From: Taudactylus pleione | Lineage: Eukaryota > Chordata > Amphibia > Anura > Myobatrachidae | Direction: 5' to 3' | DNA: 64,000 bases | Assembly: GCA_031769625.1 (NCBI GenBank) | Contig: JAUIMM010000171.1 | Span: forward strand, 2,896,001-2,960,000 | Shown here: positions 11,549 through 20,770 of the stretch, in pieces | How positions within the stretch are numbered: the first letter of the stretch is position 1 | How the letters are laid out: the number at the start of each line of letters is the position of its first letter | Translations under genes and position numbers: made by a program | Notes under the pieces: generated by a model | Seen by the model: the letters and a program-made list of their open reading frames with translations, nothing else | What the model was told of the DNA's origin: nothing | The model's database searches: none

Positions 11549-11555
11549 TTATATA
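11549..11555 (-). promoter_or_regulatory. TATA box of hAT transposase
   Basis: Read on the minus strand, CCTATATAAGG lies in a GC-rich setting about 160 bp inside the right end. It points toward the transposase, with an expected start of transcription near 11520. The same box is kept at 38981-38987 in the diverged copy, which supports function. The distance to the start codon is about 2.6 kb, covering the whole repeat array. Confidence 0.7.
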
Positions 11556-11821
11556 GGATCCAAAACCCGCGAGACTCGGAAGGCGGGATGATGACGTTTT
11601 GCCTCGATTTCAGATCCGAGTCAGGCGGGAAAAGTCGAGCCTGACTCGGATCGGACTCGGATCGGGGGGGCTCGGGGGGGTTCGGATTTCAGAAATCCGA
11701 ACCCGCTCACCCCTAATATATATACTTCAATACCACACACAATAGAAAGTGGAATGAGGGCACTCACCATAAATAAGAAAGTCAACTTGTTTAATTGAGC
11801 AAGCAAGTTAATTATTCACGG

Positions 11822-11885
11822 TTGCTACATAGGTAAGATTACCGACGTTTTGGTCTAAACAGAGACCATTTTCAAGGTACAGCAA
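11822..11885 (-). ncRNA. Hammerhead-like fold in the PLE pLTR (copy 1)
   Basis: Read on the minus strand this can form the three-helix hammerhead layout: helix I TTGCT/AGCAA, helix II GGTCT/AGACC, then the conserved-core position, then helix III GGTAA/TTACC. Hammerhead motifs are known in PLE pLTRs. Here the core is degenerate: CTTGAAAA where CTGATGA is expected, and AAAAC in place of GAAAC. Cleavage is therefore doubtful; I read it as a relic or variant. Confidence 0.4.
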
Positions 11886-12707
11886 TCCAAAAATAATAGA
11901 ACAGGATGGGTCCAAACGGGTCACGAATAACAGGAACCAACTAAGCACATCATGTAGTACACTTTGCAGTCTCCCAGGGCCCCGTTATATAGCGTTCACA
12001 CTCGTGATCAATAAACAATCAAGGAAATAATTGGCAAACCACTTACCAAAATGTAGAGGATCATACAGCAGAAAGCACCAGGTAGTGCGGCAGGCATGAT
12101 GGACCAATTAAGGTGTCAACCGTCCGAGCCGCATAATGCCAGTCGTGCGGCGCAGCATGCTGACGCTCCATCACTGGCGCGCTCAGCATGACACGCACAT
12201 TGCATCAATGGTTGATGTGCGCCTCACCCTGTGGACCACACATGCGCACCCTAGACGCGTAACCTAGGCAACGATGCTAATAGCCTCATAGGCAGTGGGC
12301 TAATCAAAGCAAAGGCCAGTATATCGTTAGTTAAAATAAAGAGAGTGTCATATATAAAAGGACCCTGGGGTGCATTACAGGAAAGAAATACACACGCAGC
12401 ATGAAAGTAATGTCAGAATACCATAATCACAAGGCGGCAGATAATGCAGACAAAGCTGCCCAAGATTAGTGACAAGAACAATAGCATAATAGTGCAACCA
12501 TCAAAAACATATAATGCAACATTAATATAATTTAAATAACATGAAAAAAATATATAAAGAAATAAAAAATAAATAGAAAAAAGCAATTGAGAAAAACAGA
12601 TGAAAAAATACACTTAAATGGTATACACGATAGTACAATTTATCAAGCGGGCACAAAATAGAAGAATTTGAGTATTATAGAAAACCTCAAAGAATCAAAA
12701 GAAAACA

Positions 12708-15700
12708 TTAAGGTAGAAACACAGACAAGGGATTAGTCTCATTTAGACCCCTTGGTGCCACAGTGTCAAGCCTACTAATCCAAAAACTCTCTCTTTGGTG
12801 GAGTCGTTTGGTACGATCACCACCCCTAATCAGGGGTGGCACCCAGTCAATAAGGCGACACCGTAACATGGAGACCTGAGGATCCAAGAGGAGAAAATGC
12901 TGTGCCACCGGTTTATCAGTATTGCGTGTTTGTAATGCAGTCCTGATAGAGGACCGATGATTGGCCATACGTTCCCTGAATGGTCTGGTGGTAAGGCCAA
13001 CATAATATAGGCTACAGGGGCATGTTAAAATATATATAACAAACTCCATTTGACAATGTAACCTATAATTAATCTTAAGTTGTTTCCCAGTGTCCGGGTG
13101 TGGGAAAGTAGGGCCTGTAAGCAGGCTACGGCAGGTGATACAACTCCCACAGCTCACACATCCAGGTTTTTGTTTTACCAGCCAAACGGTCCCTTTAGAT
13201 TTCTTGGGTGGTAATGTTGGTCTCATAAGTAGTTGATTCAGATTGGCATTCCTTCTATACACCAGCATCGGGGGCAATACATTTTTCATCTTAAGATCAG
13301 GATCAGATGTCAATAAAGGCCATCGACGATTCAGTGCTTTACGAATAATATGTGATTTACTACTGAATCTAGTGGAAAATATCATTCTGTCCTTCTGTCC
13401 AGTGTCTGCAGTTTCAATTGGTCGTCCGATTAAATGGGATTCTCTTGCCTTTAAAAGATTATGCTGGATTAAATGTTCATTGTAACCCCATGCCAGGAAC
13501 CGATCACTCATCTCGGATAACTGACATTCCAGTGCGGCAACATCGCTGGTATTGCGCATTACTCATAAAAACTGTGCCCTAGGCAAGCTATTAATAACCA
13601 TAGGAGGATGAAAGCTACGAGCATGTAGGAGAGTGTTATGGTCGGCTGGTTTTCTATATAACATGTAGTCGAGAGATCCACCTTTTTTAATAACGGTAAC
13701 ATCGAGGAAGTTGATCTTCACTGTGTCGATAGTGCTGGTAAATTTAACTGGTTGAGGTAAATCATTAAGCCATTGTATCATCTCATTAAAGGATTCTGGG
13801 CTTCCCTTCCATAAAATAAAAATGTCATCGAAGAAACGTTTGAATAGAATGATGTTGGATCCAAATTTGGGTAGAATTAATTCAGCCTCGAATGCCGCCA
13901 TGAACAAGTTGGCATACGAGGGTGCCAGATTCGACTCCATCGATGTTCCTGATCGCTGATAAAAGTCCCCATCCTACATGAAAAAGTTGTATTCCAGTCC
14001 AAAATTTGTCAATTCAAGAATGAACTCTGTCGGTATTGTAGCATGTGGATTTATGGTTAGTGCCGCACGTAATACCTGTAGGCCGCTGGTATGTGGTATA
14101 ATGGTATAAAGTGAAGTTACATCCAAGGTAGCAAGCAGGGTGTCTTCACTCAGTGGATTAAGCTGTTGTAAAAAGGTCAAAAAATGCTGTGTATCCCTAA
14201 TAAAGCTGGGGATCTGGACCACCAATGGTTGTAATATTTTGTCAATAAAAATGGCAATGGGTTGCAGTAATGAGCCCTTAGCAGAGATAATTGGTCTCCC
14301 TGGTGGTTTGATAAGGGTCTTATGAATCTTCGGTAGAAGATATATAATTGGACAGATGGGGAAGTCCACAGTAAGATACTGAAATATTTTATCATTCAAC
14401 CAGCCATTAGTGAGGCACAGTCTGAGTGTTTGATCAATCCTGCGCTTAAAATCAAAGGTGGGGTTAGTCGTTAATCTTTCATAAGTAGTACCATCACTTA
14501 GTTGCCTAAGCATCTCATCGTTATAGTCAGTCCAATCCATGACAACCACAGCCCCGCCCTTATGGGCATTACGAATAACGATGTCTGGGTTATCACGTAA
14601 TTTCTTCAAAGCGGCCCTCTCAAATTTGGACAAATTATCAAATTTGTTCTTAGTAGGACATAAACTCACATCAGAAGAGGTCATTCTAAGAAAAGTCTTA
14701 ATACTGGGGTTCACTGAGATGGGATCAAATGTGGAGGGTTTCTTTAGATCATTTGATCTAGGTCTTTCAGCAGAATCAAGGTAGTATTCACGCAATCTTA
14801 ATTTCCGTCCAAACTTGAACATATCAATATTCCAATCTTGTGCGTTAAAGTTGGATACAGGGGTGAATGATAAGCCCTTAACTAACAGTGAAATCTCAGC
14901 TTGGTCTAATGGGTAAGTTGACAAATTAAACACCACATTCATATCTTGCGTCTCCTTCCCCTTCTTCCCACCACCACCTCTCCTCGTATGCGCCCTGTGT
15001 TTCTTGGGGCCAGCATTGGTTCGCCTGCTTGTTGTGCAGGACCCGTCTCTAAAAAAGATTTTGCTCAGAACCCATGGATTCATTAACAGAAAAGGATGGT
15101 GGGGCACTTGAGTCAATCGTCTCAAAATTTTTTGGTGGTATACGAGCTCTTGGTCGCCTGCGTCTGGAGAAATCATTAGTGTCTGTAGTGCCATCACCCA
15201 TTAGCCAGCGATAAACATTATGGCCCTCATTCAGAGCCGCTCGTTAGCGGCAGTACGCTCGTTCCGAGCGATGTTTGCACATCTGCGCATGCGTACGCTT
15301 TTTAGTACGCATGCGCGAACCAGTCAGTGCGGCCGAAAATCGTTTGTACGCTATATAGCGAGTGCCTGCTATTTTGAGTGACAGAATGAGGCGTATGTGG
15401 GTGGTAACAGGGGAAGGTGCTTGAAAATGGGGAGTGGAGATCCGAACGCAGGCGTGCTTAAAGGTCAAAACGGGCGTTTTATGGGTGTGTATATTTAAAA
15501 CAGCAGCGTCAATGACCACGTCACTGGGTTATTTTAGAGCCAGAACTGCTCGCAAATTTGTGGTAGCAAACACCAACCACAAGAATAGCGAGCAGTTCAT
15601 ACGCTGGTTGATGTACTCGATTAATCTAATAAATAGCGGACATGACGTATGGTGCGAGCGGCCAGGGGGCGTTTTTAACAAATAAACGAGCGTATGTTTT

Positions 15701-16250
15701 GCTCGTTCGTTCAGACTTAGAGGTGTGAACAGACTGCAATGTGCGTACGGATCATTTGAATAGCCACCCCTTGTTTTTAAACGAACGACCGCAAATAGCG
15801 AACGGCTCTGAATGAGGGCCTATGTGTCTTATAGTCATTCATAACTGTAGAGAGCTTTTTTCTTTTAAATGCAACTAGATCACGTCGGTAATTCTGAACC
15901 TGGTCAGAAAGTTTATCAAGCCAGTTGTTGGTTTTATCCTGGCTAAGAGTTGAAAGGCAGGTGGTGTTGAATTGTTCAATCTCCCCCTTGATATGTTTTA
16001 ATTCTACACCCACTTCTTCAACCACCAAAAGTAGTAGATCCAGCGAACACTTATTCAGAATGCCACACCATCGACCACAGAATACAGGGTTACTGCAGCC
16101 GATGGTGGGGACATTCTGAATCCTGAAACCCTTGGGTATCTCTTTTCGTCTGTAATATTTGGACAGAAACTGTCCATGCAAATTGAGATCAACCTCACGT
16201 TTCCTTAATCTCAGTAGGCGGTGATATAGATCTACTCCAGTTTCAGCGGG
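12708..16250 (-). pseudogene. PLE polyprotein: RT plus GIY-YIG, broken
   Basis: The frame starts upstream of 16181 (the N-terminal region, about 15824-16240), is cut by the MITE at 15222-15820, and resumes at 15219. A frameshift follows between about 15200 and 15050. The RT runs from about 14900, with motif A as TLDVTSLYT near 14130 and motif B beginning GTSMESNLAPSY. The catalytic FFDD (the YxDD position) is near 13830. Two nonsense codons, TAG at 13974-13976 and TGA at 13563-13565, lie in one continuous frame, so the RT and endonuclease have not shifted against each other. The last 283 codons hold CX2CX2CX2C (linker near 13160) and a GIY-YIG domain with IYI, YVG, the Glu in HQRESFW and the Asn in GLNE. 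No single intact protein can be made. Confidence 0.88.
15222..15820. mobile_element. 599-bp MITE inserted in the PLE coding region
   Basis: The ends are GGCCCTCATTCAGAGCCG and its complement, flanked by TAT at 15219-15221 and 15821-15823. The element has no coding capacity. Near its left end is a strong hairpin at about 15283-15316, GCGCATGCGTAC around a short loop. Because it interrupts the PLE frame with a clean 3-bp duplication, it is younger than the PLE. The terminal sequence relates it to the many GGGCCTGATTCAG elements in the window. Confidence 0.9.
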
Positions 16251-16723
16251 TTAGGCTTGATACTCAATTTCACTAAAAAGTATTCCTTCAGCATCATCAT
16301 CTGTAAATGTAAGTGTATGCTTTTCAGCCTGAAGCAAGGTGGCATCATTGAGTATAGAGATGCCACCATAAGCCATTATCAAATTTAGGCAGCGTAGCTG
16401 TCAATAAAAATTAGTCCTTCCTTGTAATGAAAATGCTGCACACAAAAGTGTAAACGATGTGCTCAAACAACAGTCCAAAATGAGTGATGGGTGTCAGAAA
16501 AATGAGCATAGCACAGCTAGCTCACTAATATATAGAGGTAGTTTATATCTGCACTCGCATCATCACAGAGACCAAATAATAAACGGGGGTGCGCCTCCTC
16601 AGGTCAAAGGCCAGATCAATCATATACTTCAATACCACACACAATAGAAAGTGAAATGAGAGCACTCACCATAAATAAGAAAGTCAACTTGTTTAATTGA
16701 GCCAGCAAGTTAATTATTCACGG

Positions 16724-16787
16724 TTGCTACATAGGTAAGATTACCGACGTTTCGGTCTAAACAGAGACCATTTTCAAGGTACAGCAA
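16724..16787 (-). ncRNA. Hammerhead-like fold in the PLE pLTR (copy 2)
   Basis: The same three helices as in copy 1, with the GAAAC core half intact (ACCGAAACGTC on the minus strand). The other core strand still reads CTTGAAAA rather than CTGATGA. This is the best preserved of the three copies. Confidence 0.4.
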
Positions 16788-17610
16788 TCCAAAAATAATA
16801 GAACAGCATGGGTCCAAACGGGTCACGAATAACAGGAACCAACTAAGCACATCATGTAGTACACTTTGCAGTCTCCCAGGGCCCCGTTATATAGCGTTCA
16901 CACTTGTGATCAATAAACAATCAAGGAAATAATTGGCCAACCACTTGCCAAAATGTAGAACATCATACAGCAGAAAGCACCAGGTAGTGCGGCAGGCATG
17001 ATGGACCAATTAAGGTGCCAACCGTCCGAACCGCATAACGCCAGTCGTACGGTGCAGCATGCTGCCGCTACATCACTGGTTGCGCTCAGCATGACACGCA
17101 CATTGCATCAATGGGTGATGCGCGCCTCACCCTGTGGACCACACATGCGCACCCTAGACGCGTAACCTAGGCAACGATGCTAATAGCCTCATAGGCAGTG
17201 GGCTAATCAAAGCAAAGGCCAGTATATCGTTAGTTAAAATAAAGAGAGTGTCATATATAAAAGGACCCTGGGGTGCATTACAGGAAAGAAATACACACGC
17301 AGCATGAAAGTAATGTCAGAATACCATAATCACAAGGCGGCAGATAATGCAGACAAAGCTGCCCAAGATTAGTGACAAGAACAATAGCATAATAGTGCAA
17401 CCATCAAAAACATATAATGCAACATTATACATTTTTTTCATTTTATTTAAATTATATTAAAGAAATAAAAAATAAATAGAAAAAAGCAATTGAGAAAAAC
17501 AGATGAAAAAATACACTTAAATGGTATACACAATCGTACAATTTATCAAGCGGGCACAAAGTAGAAGAATTTGAGTATTATAGAAAACCTCAAAGAATCA
17601 AAAGGAAACA

Positions 17611-18257
17611 TTAAGGTAGAAACACAGACAAGGGATTAGTCTCATTTAGACCCCTTGGTGCCACAGTGTCAAGCCTACTAATCCAAAAACTCTCTCTTTG
17701 GTGGAGTCGTTTGGTACGATCACCACCCCTAAACAGGGGTGGCACCCAGTCAATAAGGCGACACCGTAACATGGAGACCTGAGGATCCAAGAGGAGAAAA
17801 TGCTGTGCCACCGGTTTATCAGTATTGCGTGTTTGTAATGCAGTCCTGATAGAGGACCGATGATTGGCCATACATTCCCTGAATGGTCTGGTGGTAAGGC
17901 CAACATAATATAGGCTACAGGGGCATGTTAAAATATATATAACAAACTCCATTTGACAATGTAACCTATAATTAATCTTAAGTTGTTTCCCAGTGTGCGG
18001 GTGTGGGAAAGTAGGGCCTGTAAGCAGACTACGGCAGGTGATACAACTCCCACAGCTCACACATCCAGGTTTTTGTTTTAACAGCCAATCGGTCCCTTTA
18101 GATTTCTTGGGTGATAATGTTGGTCTCATAAGTAGTTGATTCAGATTGGCATTCCTTCTATACGCCAGCATCGGGGGCGATACATTCTTCATCTTAAGAT
18201 CAGGATCTGATGTCAATAAAGGCCATCGACGATTCAGTGCTTTACGAATAATATGTG
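17611..18257 (-). pseudogene. C-terminal fragment of PLE endonuclease (GIY-YIG)
   Basis: An open stretch of about 215 codons matches the last part of copy 1: the CX2CX2CX2C linker, IYI and YVG, the catalytic Arg region, Glu in HQRESFW and Asn in GLNE. The RT half is absent, because the copy is truncated at about 18257. The apparent N-terminus comes from the inverted pLTR and is not native. It differs from copy 1 at scattered residues, for example RERMANH against RECMANH. Confidence 0.85.
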
Positions 18258-18265
18258 AAGCACTG

Positions 18266-18780
18266 AACCTTAATTGGTCCATCATGCCTGCCGCACTACC
18301 TGGTGCTTTCTGCTGTATGATCCTCTACATTTTGGTAAGTGGTTGGCCAATTATTTCCTTGATTGTTTATTGATCACGAGTGTGAACGCTATATAACGGG
18401 GCCCTGGGAGACTGCAAAGTGTACTACATGATGTGCTTAGTTGGTTCTTGTTATTCTTGACCCGTTTGGACCCATGCTGTTCTATTATTTTTGGATTGCT
18501 GTACCTTGAAAATGGTCTCTGTTTAGACCGAAACATGGGTAATCTTACCTATGTAGCCTTACCTATGTAGCAACCGTGAATAATTAACTTGCTGGCTCAA
18601 TTAAACAAGTTGACTTTCTTATTTATGGTGAGTGCCCTCATTCCACTTTCTATTGTGTGTGGTATTGAAATATATGATTGATCTGGCCTTTGTCCTGAGG
18701 AGGCATACCCCCGTTTATTATTTGGTCTCTGTGATGATGCGAGTGCATATATAAACTACCTCTATATGTATATATAGGTA
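18266..18780 (+). mobile_element. Inverted PLE pLTR fragment
   Basis: Plus-strand sequence from ACCTTAATTGGTCC onward is the reverse complement of the pLTR in copies 1 and 2 (compare 12120 down to 11724). It then continues into the part beyond TGGTATTGAA, matching the complement of 16500-16625. PLE insertions commonly carry such an inverted 5' piece. It includes a duplicated TTACCTATGTAGC word near 18545-18570. Confidence 0.85.
18496..18573 (+). ncRNA. Hammerhead-like fold in inverted pLTR (copy 3)
   Basis: Helix I TTGCT/AGCAA and helix II GGTCT/AGACC with GAAAC are present on the plus strand. A local duplication of TTACCTATGTAGC lengthens the 3' side, and a GTC to ATG change alters helix III, so this copy is likely inert. 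Confidence 0.35.
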
Positions 18781-19672
18781 TTATAATATATATAATCAGA
18801 CCTCCCCAACATTCCCTTTATATACCCATTAAACCTCATCCACGTGAACAATTAGTTCTCCCCAAAATGCCTCTCCCCTTCCTACTTATTGTTATGCTGG
18901 GCGAGAAGGGTGAGAGCAGTTTTTCCTAAGTCTCCACCACTTGCAATTTTATGAACTGTAACCCTTTGCACTGACCTGTTTTCCTACCCCATTTCAATCT
19001 GATCACGTGCCTCAGCCAGGTGCCCTGATAGAAGTCTGCCTGCAGCTCTGTAGCCGACTCACAGGCAATGTTACAGCATCTTTGTGATGTTGCCTTGAAT
19101 GGGTGCCAAATGTCGTGGTTTGCAGCAGTGAGCGGAAGGACAGCTCCTGTCATTTTACAGGCTGTGTTTGAAAAATGACAGTTAGGATCTGATTGGCTGG
19201 TAGTTTATCAGTGCTTAGTACATCTGCCCCCCTGAGGATCCTCCAGGATGCCTTTCCTAACCAGACAGCCAGACATGGTAACAATGGTGGACTGCCATGG
19301 CAGCACCCCCATGGGTCCTTGCGCACTGGGTGACCTCTCAGGTTGCACAGCACTAGTTGTGGCCCTAGCCTCAGTCAATAATAATAATCAGCCTGATTCT
19401 TATTGGATACTGCTGTAAGTCACTGTGCTTTACCTGTCCCTTGTCCCTGGTTCCCCGGCCGATCGCGATTCATGCATTGGCCACCCCTTGTCTAAGGGGT
19501 TGCTGGGTTACACATAAGCCTGGACTACTATTAGCAGATTTAATAAAATAAGGAATTAAAAAAATTCTAATAAAACAAAAAATAACAGACAATGATATTA
19601 ATATCAATTTGTTTTTTTAATTAGATAAAGCATATTTTATTCTATCGCCTGAGATAACAATAAGAGGACTGA
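18781..19672. repeat. Mostly unassigned, with a MITE fragment
   Basis: No gene is visible. At about 19150-19215 a fragment reading GGCTGTGTTTGAAAAATGAC followed by GATTGGCTGG and CAGTGCTTAGTACAT matches one arm of the foldback element complete at 52925-53110. Confidence 0.55.
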
Positions 19673-20760
19673 GGGCCTGATTCAGCAAGGAACGCAGTTG
19701 CGTATACGCAGGCAATTGGTCAATTTACTCGCAATGCGCATGCATCACAGTGCGCGTGCGCAAGCCAGATGCTGCATTCAGAACTGCTTTTGCAGAGGCT
19801 ACGCAGACTCATGATAGAGTAATTGACAGGAAGTGCCATTTGTGGGTGGTGACGGGGGGTGGTTGGGCAAACTCAGGCATGCCAGTTAGTTTCAACCCCG
19901 TTGCATGAGCGTGCATAAATTAGCCACTGCGATACCAGATGCCGCCTAAGGTGTCATAGTGTGCGCATAAGTAAGCAATTCCTGAGTAGGTCTGACCTGC
20001 CTTAACTGCGTATGGGTTCGATGTTACCGATTGTTTCGCTATGTTCCCAAGGTATTGTGATAGGATCACTGGTAAAGTGGTCTGTGGCAGGTACATTTGT
20101 CCCAGATTCCTGTCTTATGTGTTCTAAACCCCCAGGAGAAAGTCTGCAGTGTAGCAGGCTTGAGTCTCAGCTTTTTGAAAAGCCGGTTTGGGACCTGGGG
20201 GTTGTGGGTGAGAGGAGAGGGAGGGCTCCACCCACGGCCACTCCAGGTTTTGGTTCTCACAGCCTGGTAACAGGCTTGTTAGGGTTCCCACCTGAGAGTG
20301 GCCAATATAAGCCTTGTGTGTTTAGGGCTGAGTGTCTCACCTGGGAGAGCAGGCAGGGAGTTTGCTCAGAGACACTTGAAAACCTAACTGTGAGTGTTGT
20401 GCTGTGCCTTTGTTGCTGGTGAGGGCATTAGGCCCTGCCAGGTTCTGGTAGTGAGGGAACCACCTGTGAAGTTAGTGCCCCGACAGGGCTAGGATTTATG
20501 TTTATGTTTTCTTTATGTTATTTCTGACATTGTACAATAAAGACTGGCACCGACCAGCTTGTACTCGCATCCAGACTGGTGTGCTGCTTCCCTGCTGCTG
20601 TGTGTGTGTGTAAGGAAGGAGACCTCTACCCAGGAGAGGGACCCCTAATCTGACTGTGTCACAGTATACGGATGTGAGTAAGGGGAAATTGGTGTCTTTA
20701 TGTCAGGCTGCGATCACAATGCGAATGCAAACATTTACATATCACCACTGGTATTAGCAA
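19673..20760. mobile_element. GGGCCTGATTCAG-family MITE split by a solo LTR
   Basis: The left end GGGCCTGATTCAGCAAGGAA starts near 19673. The body (AATTGACAGGAAGTG, GTGGGTGGTGACGGGG, GCATAAATTAGCCACTGCGATACC) matches the complete relative at 48685-49201. It is interrupted at 20055 by an LTR and resumes at 20668 with TACGGATGTGAGTAAGG, then fades near 20760. The right terminus is not clear. Confidence 0.75.
20056..20663 (+). mobile_element. Solo LTR, 608 bp
   Basis: Starts TGTGATAGG and ends CTGTGTCACA, giving short inverted ends TGTGAYA. It is flanked by GTAT at 20052-20055 and 20664-20667. Inside are a TATA-like ATATAAG near 20304 and AATAAA at 20536-20541, in the U3-R-U5 order of an LTR on the plus strand. 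The flanks join seamlessly into a MITE. No internal retroelement region is present, so it arose by LTR-LTR recombination. Family (Ty3-like or ERV-like) cannot be decided from the LTR alone. Confidence 0.75.
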
Positions 20761-20770
20761 TGCAGTTGTG

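Larger units (their letters stand above)
5165..11715 (-). mobile_element. Complete autonomous hAT transposon, 6.55 kb
   Basis: The ends are TAGGGGTGTGCACCGG on the left and, read inward from the right, TAGGGGTGAGCGGGTTCGG. Both are flanked by the octamer ATATATAT (5157-5164 and 11716-11723), consistent with an 8-bp hAT target duplication, although the AT-rich context weakens that point. The transposase gene runs leftward: TATA box at 11549-11555, a leader with fourteen ~160-bp repeats, one open reading frame of 1037 codons (8913 to 5800), then a conserved inverted repeat after the stop. An internally deleted second copy lies at 38820-41972 on the other strand. The intact frame and clean ends suggest a young, possibly active copy. 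Confidence 0.9.
11724..16625 (-). mobile_element. Penelope-like element copy 1, near full length, inactive
   Basis: A minus-strand retroelement with a reverse transcriptase followed by a zinc-linker GIY-YIG endonuclease, the hallmark order of GIY-YIG PLEs. The first bases (ACTTCAATACCACACACAAT) recur at 16626, where the next copy begins, so the two copies sit in tandem and share a pseudo-LTR (pLTR), as is usual for PLEs. The far upstream part (16250-16625) is non-coding pLTR. The low-coordinate end runs into TATATATA, where the hAT element inserted. A MITE at 15222-15820 splits the coding region. Confidence 0.85.
16626..18265 (-). mobile_element. PLE copy 2, 5'-truncated
   Basis: Closely parallels 11724-13360 but stops within the coding region, at about 18257, and is then joined to an inverted pLTR. 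It keeps the 3' non-coding part, the pLTR and the C-terminal coding end. A 33-bp block (17426-17458) is inverted relative to copy 1 (12524-12556). It lies directly upstream, in element sense, of copy 1, giving the partial-plus-full tandem common for PLEs. Confidence 0.85.

Noticed and set aside
11716..11723. ATATATAT as proof of the hAT target duplication
   Set aside because: The octamer is low complexity and would match by chance in an AT tract; it is treated as consistent with, not proof of, hAT insertion.
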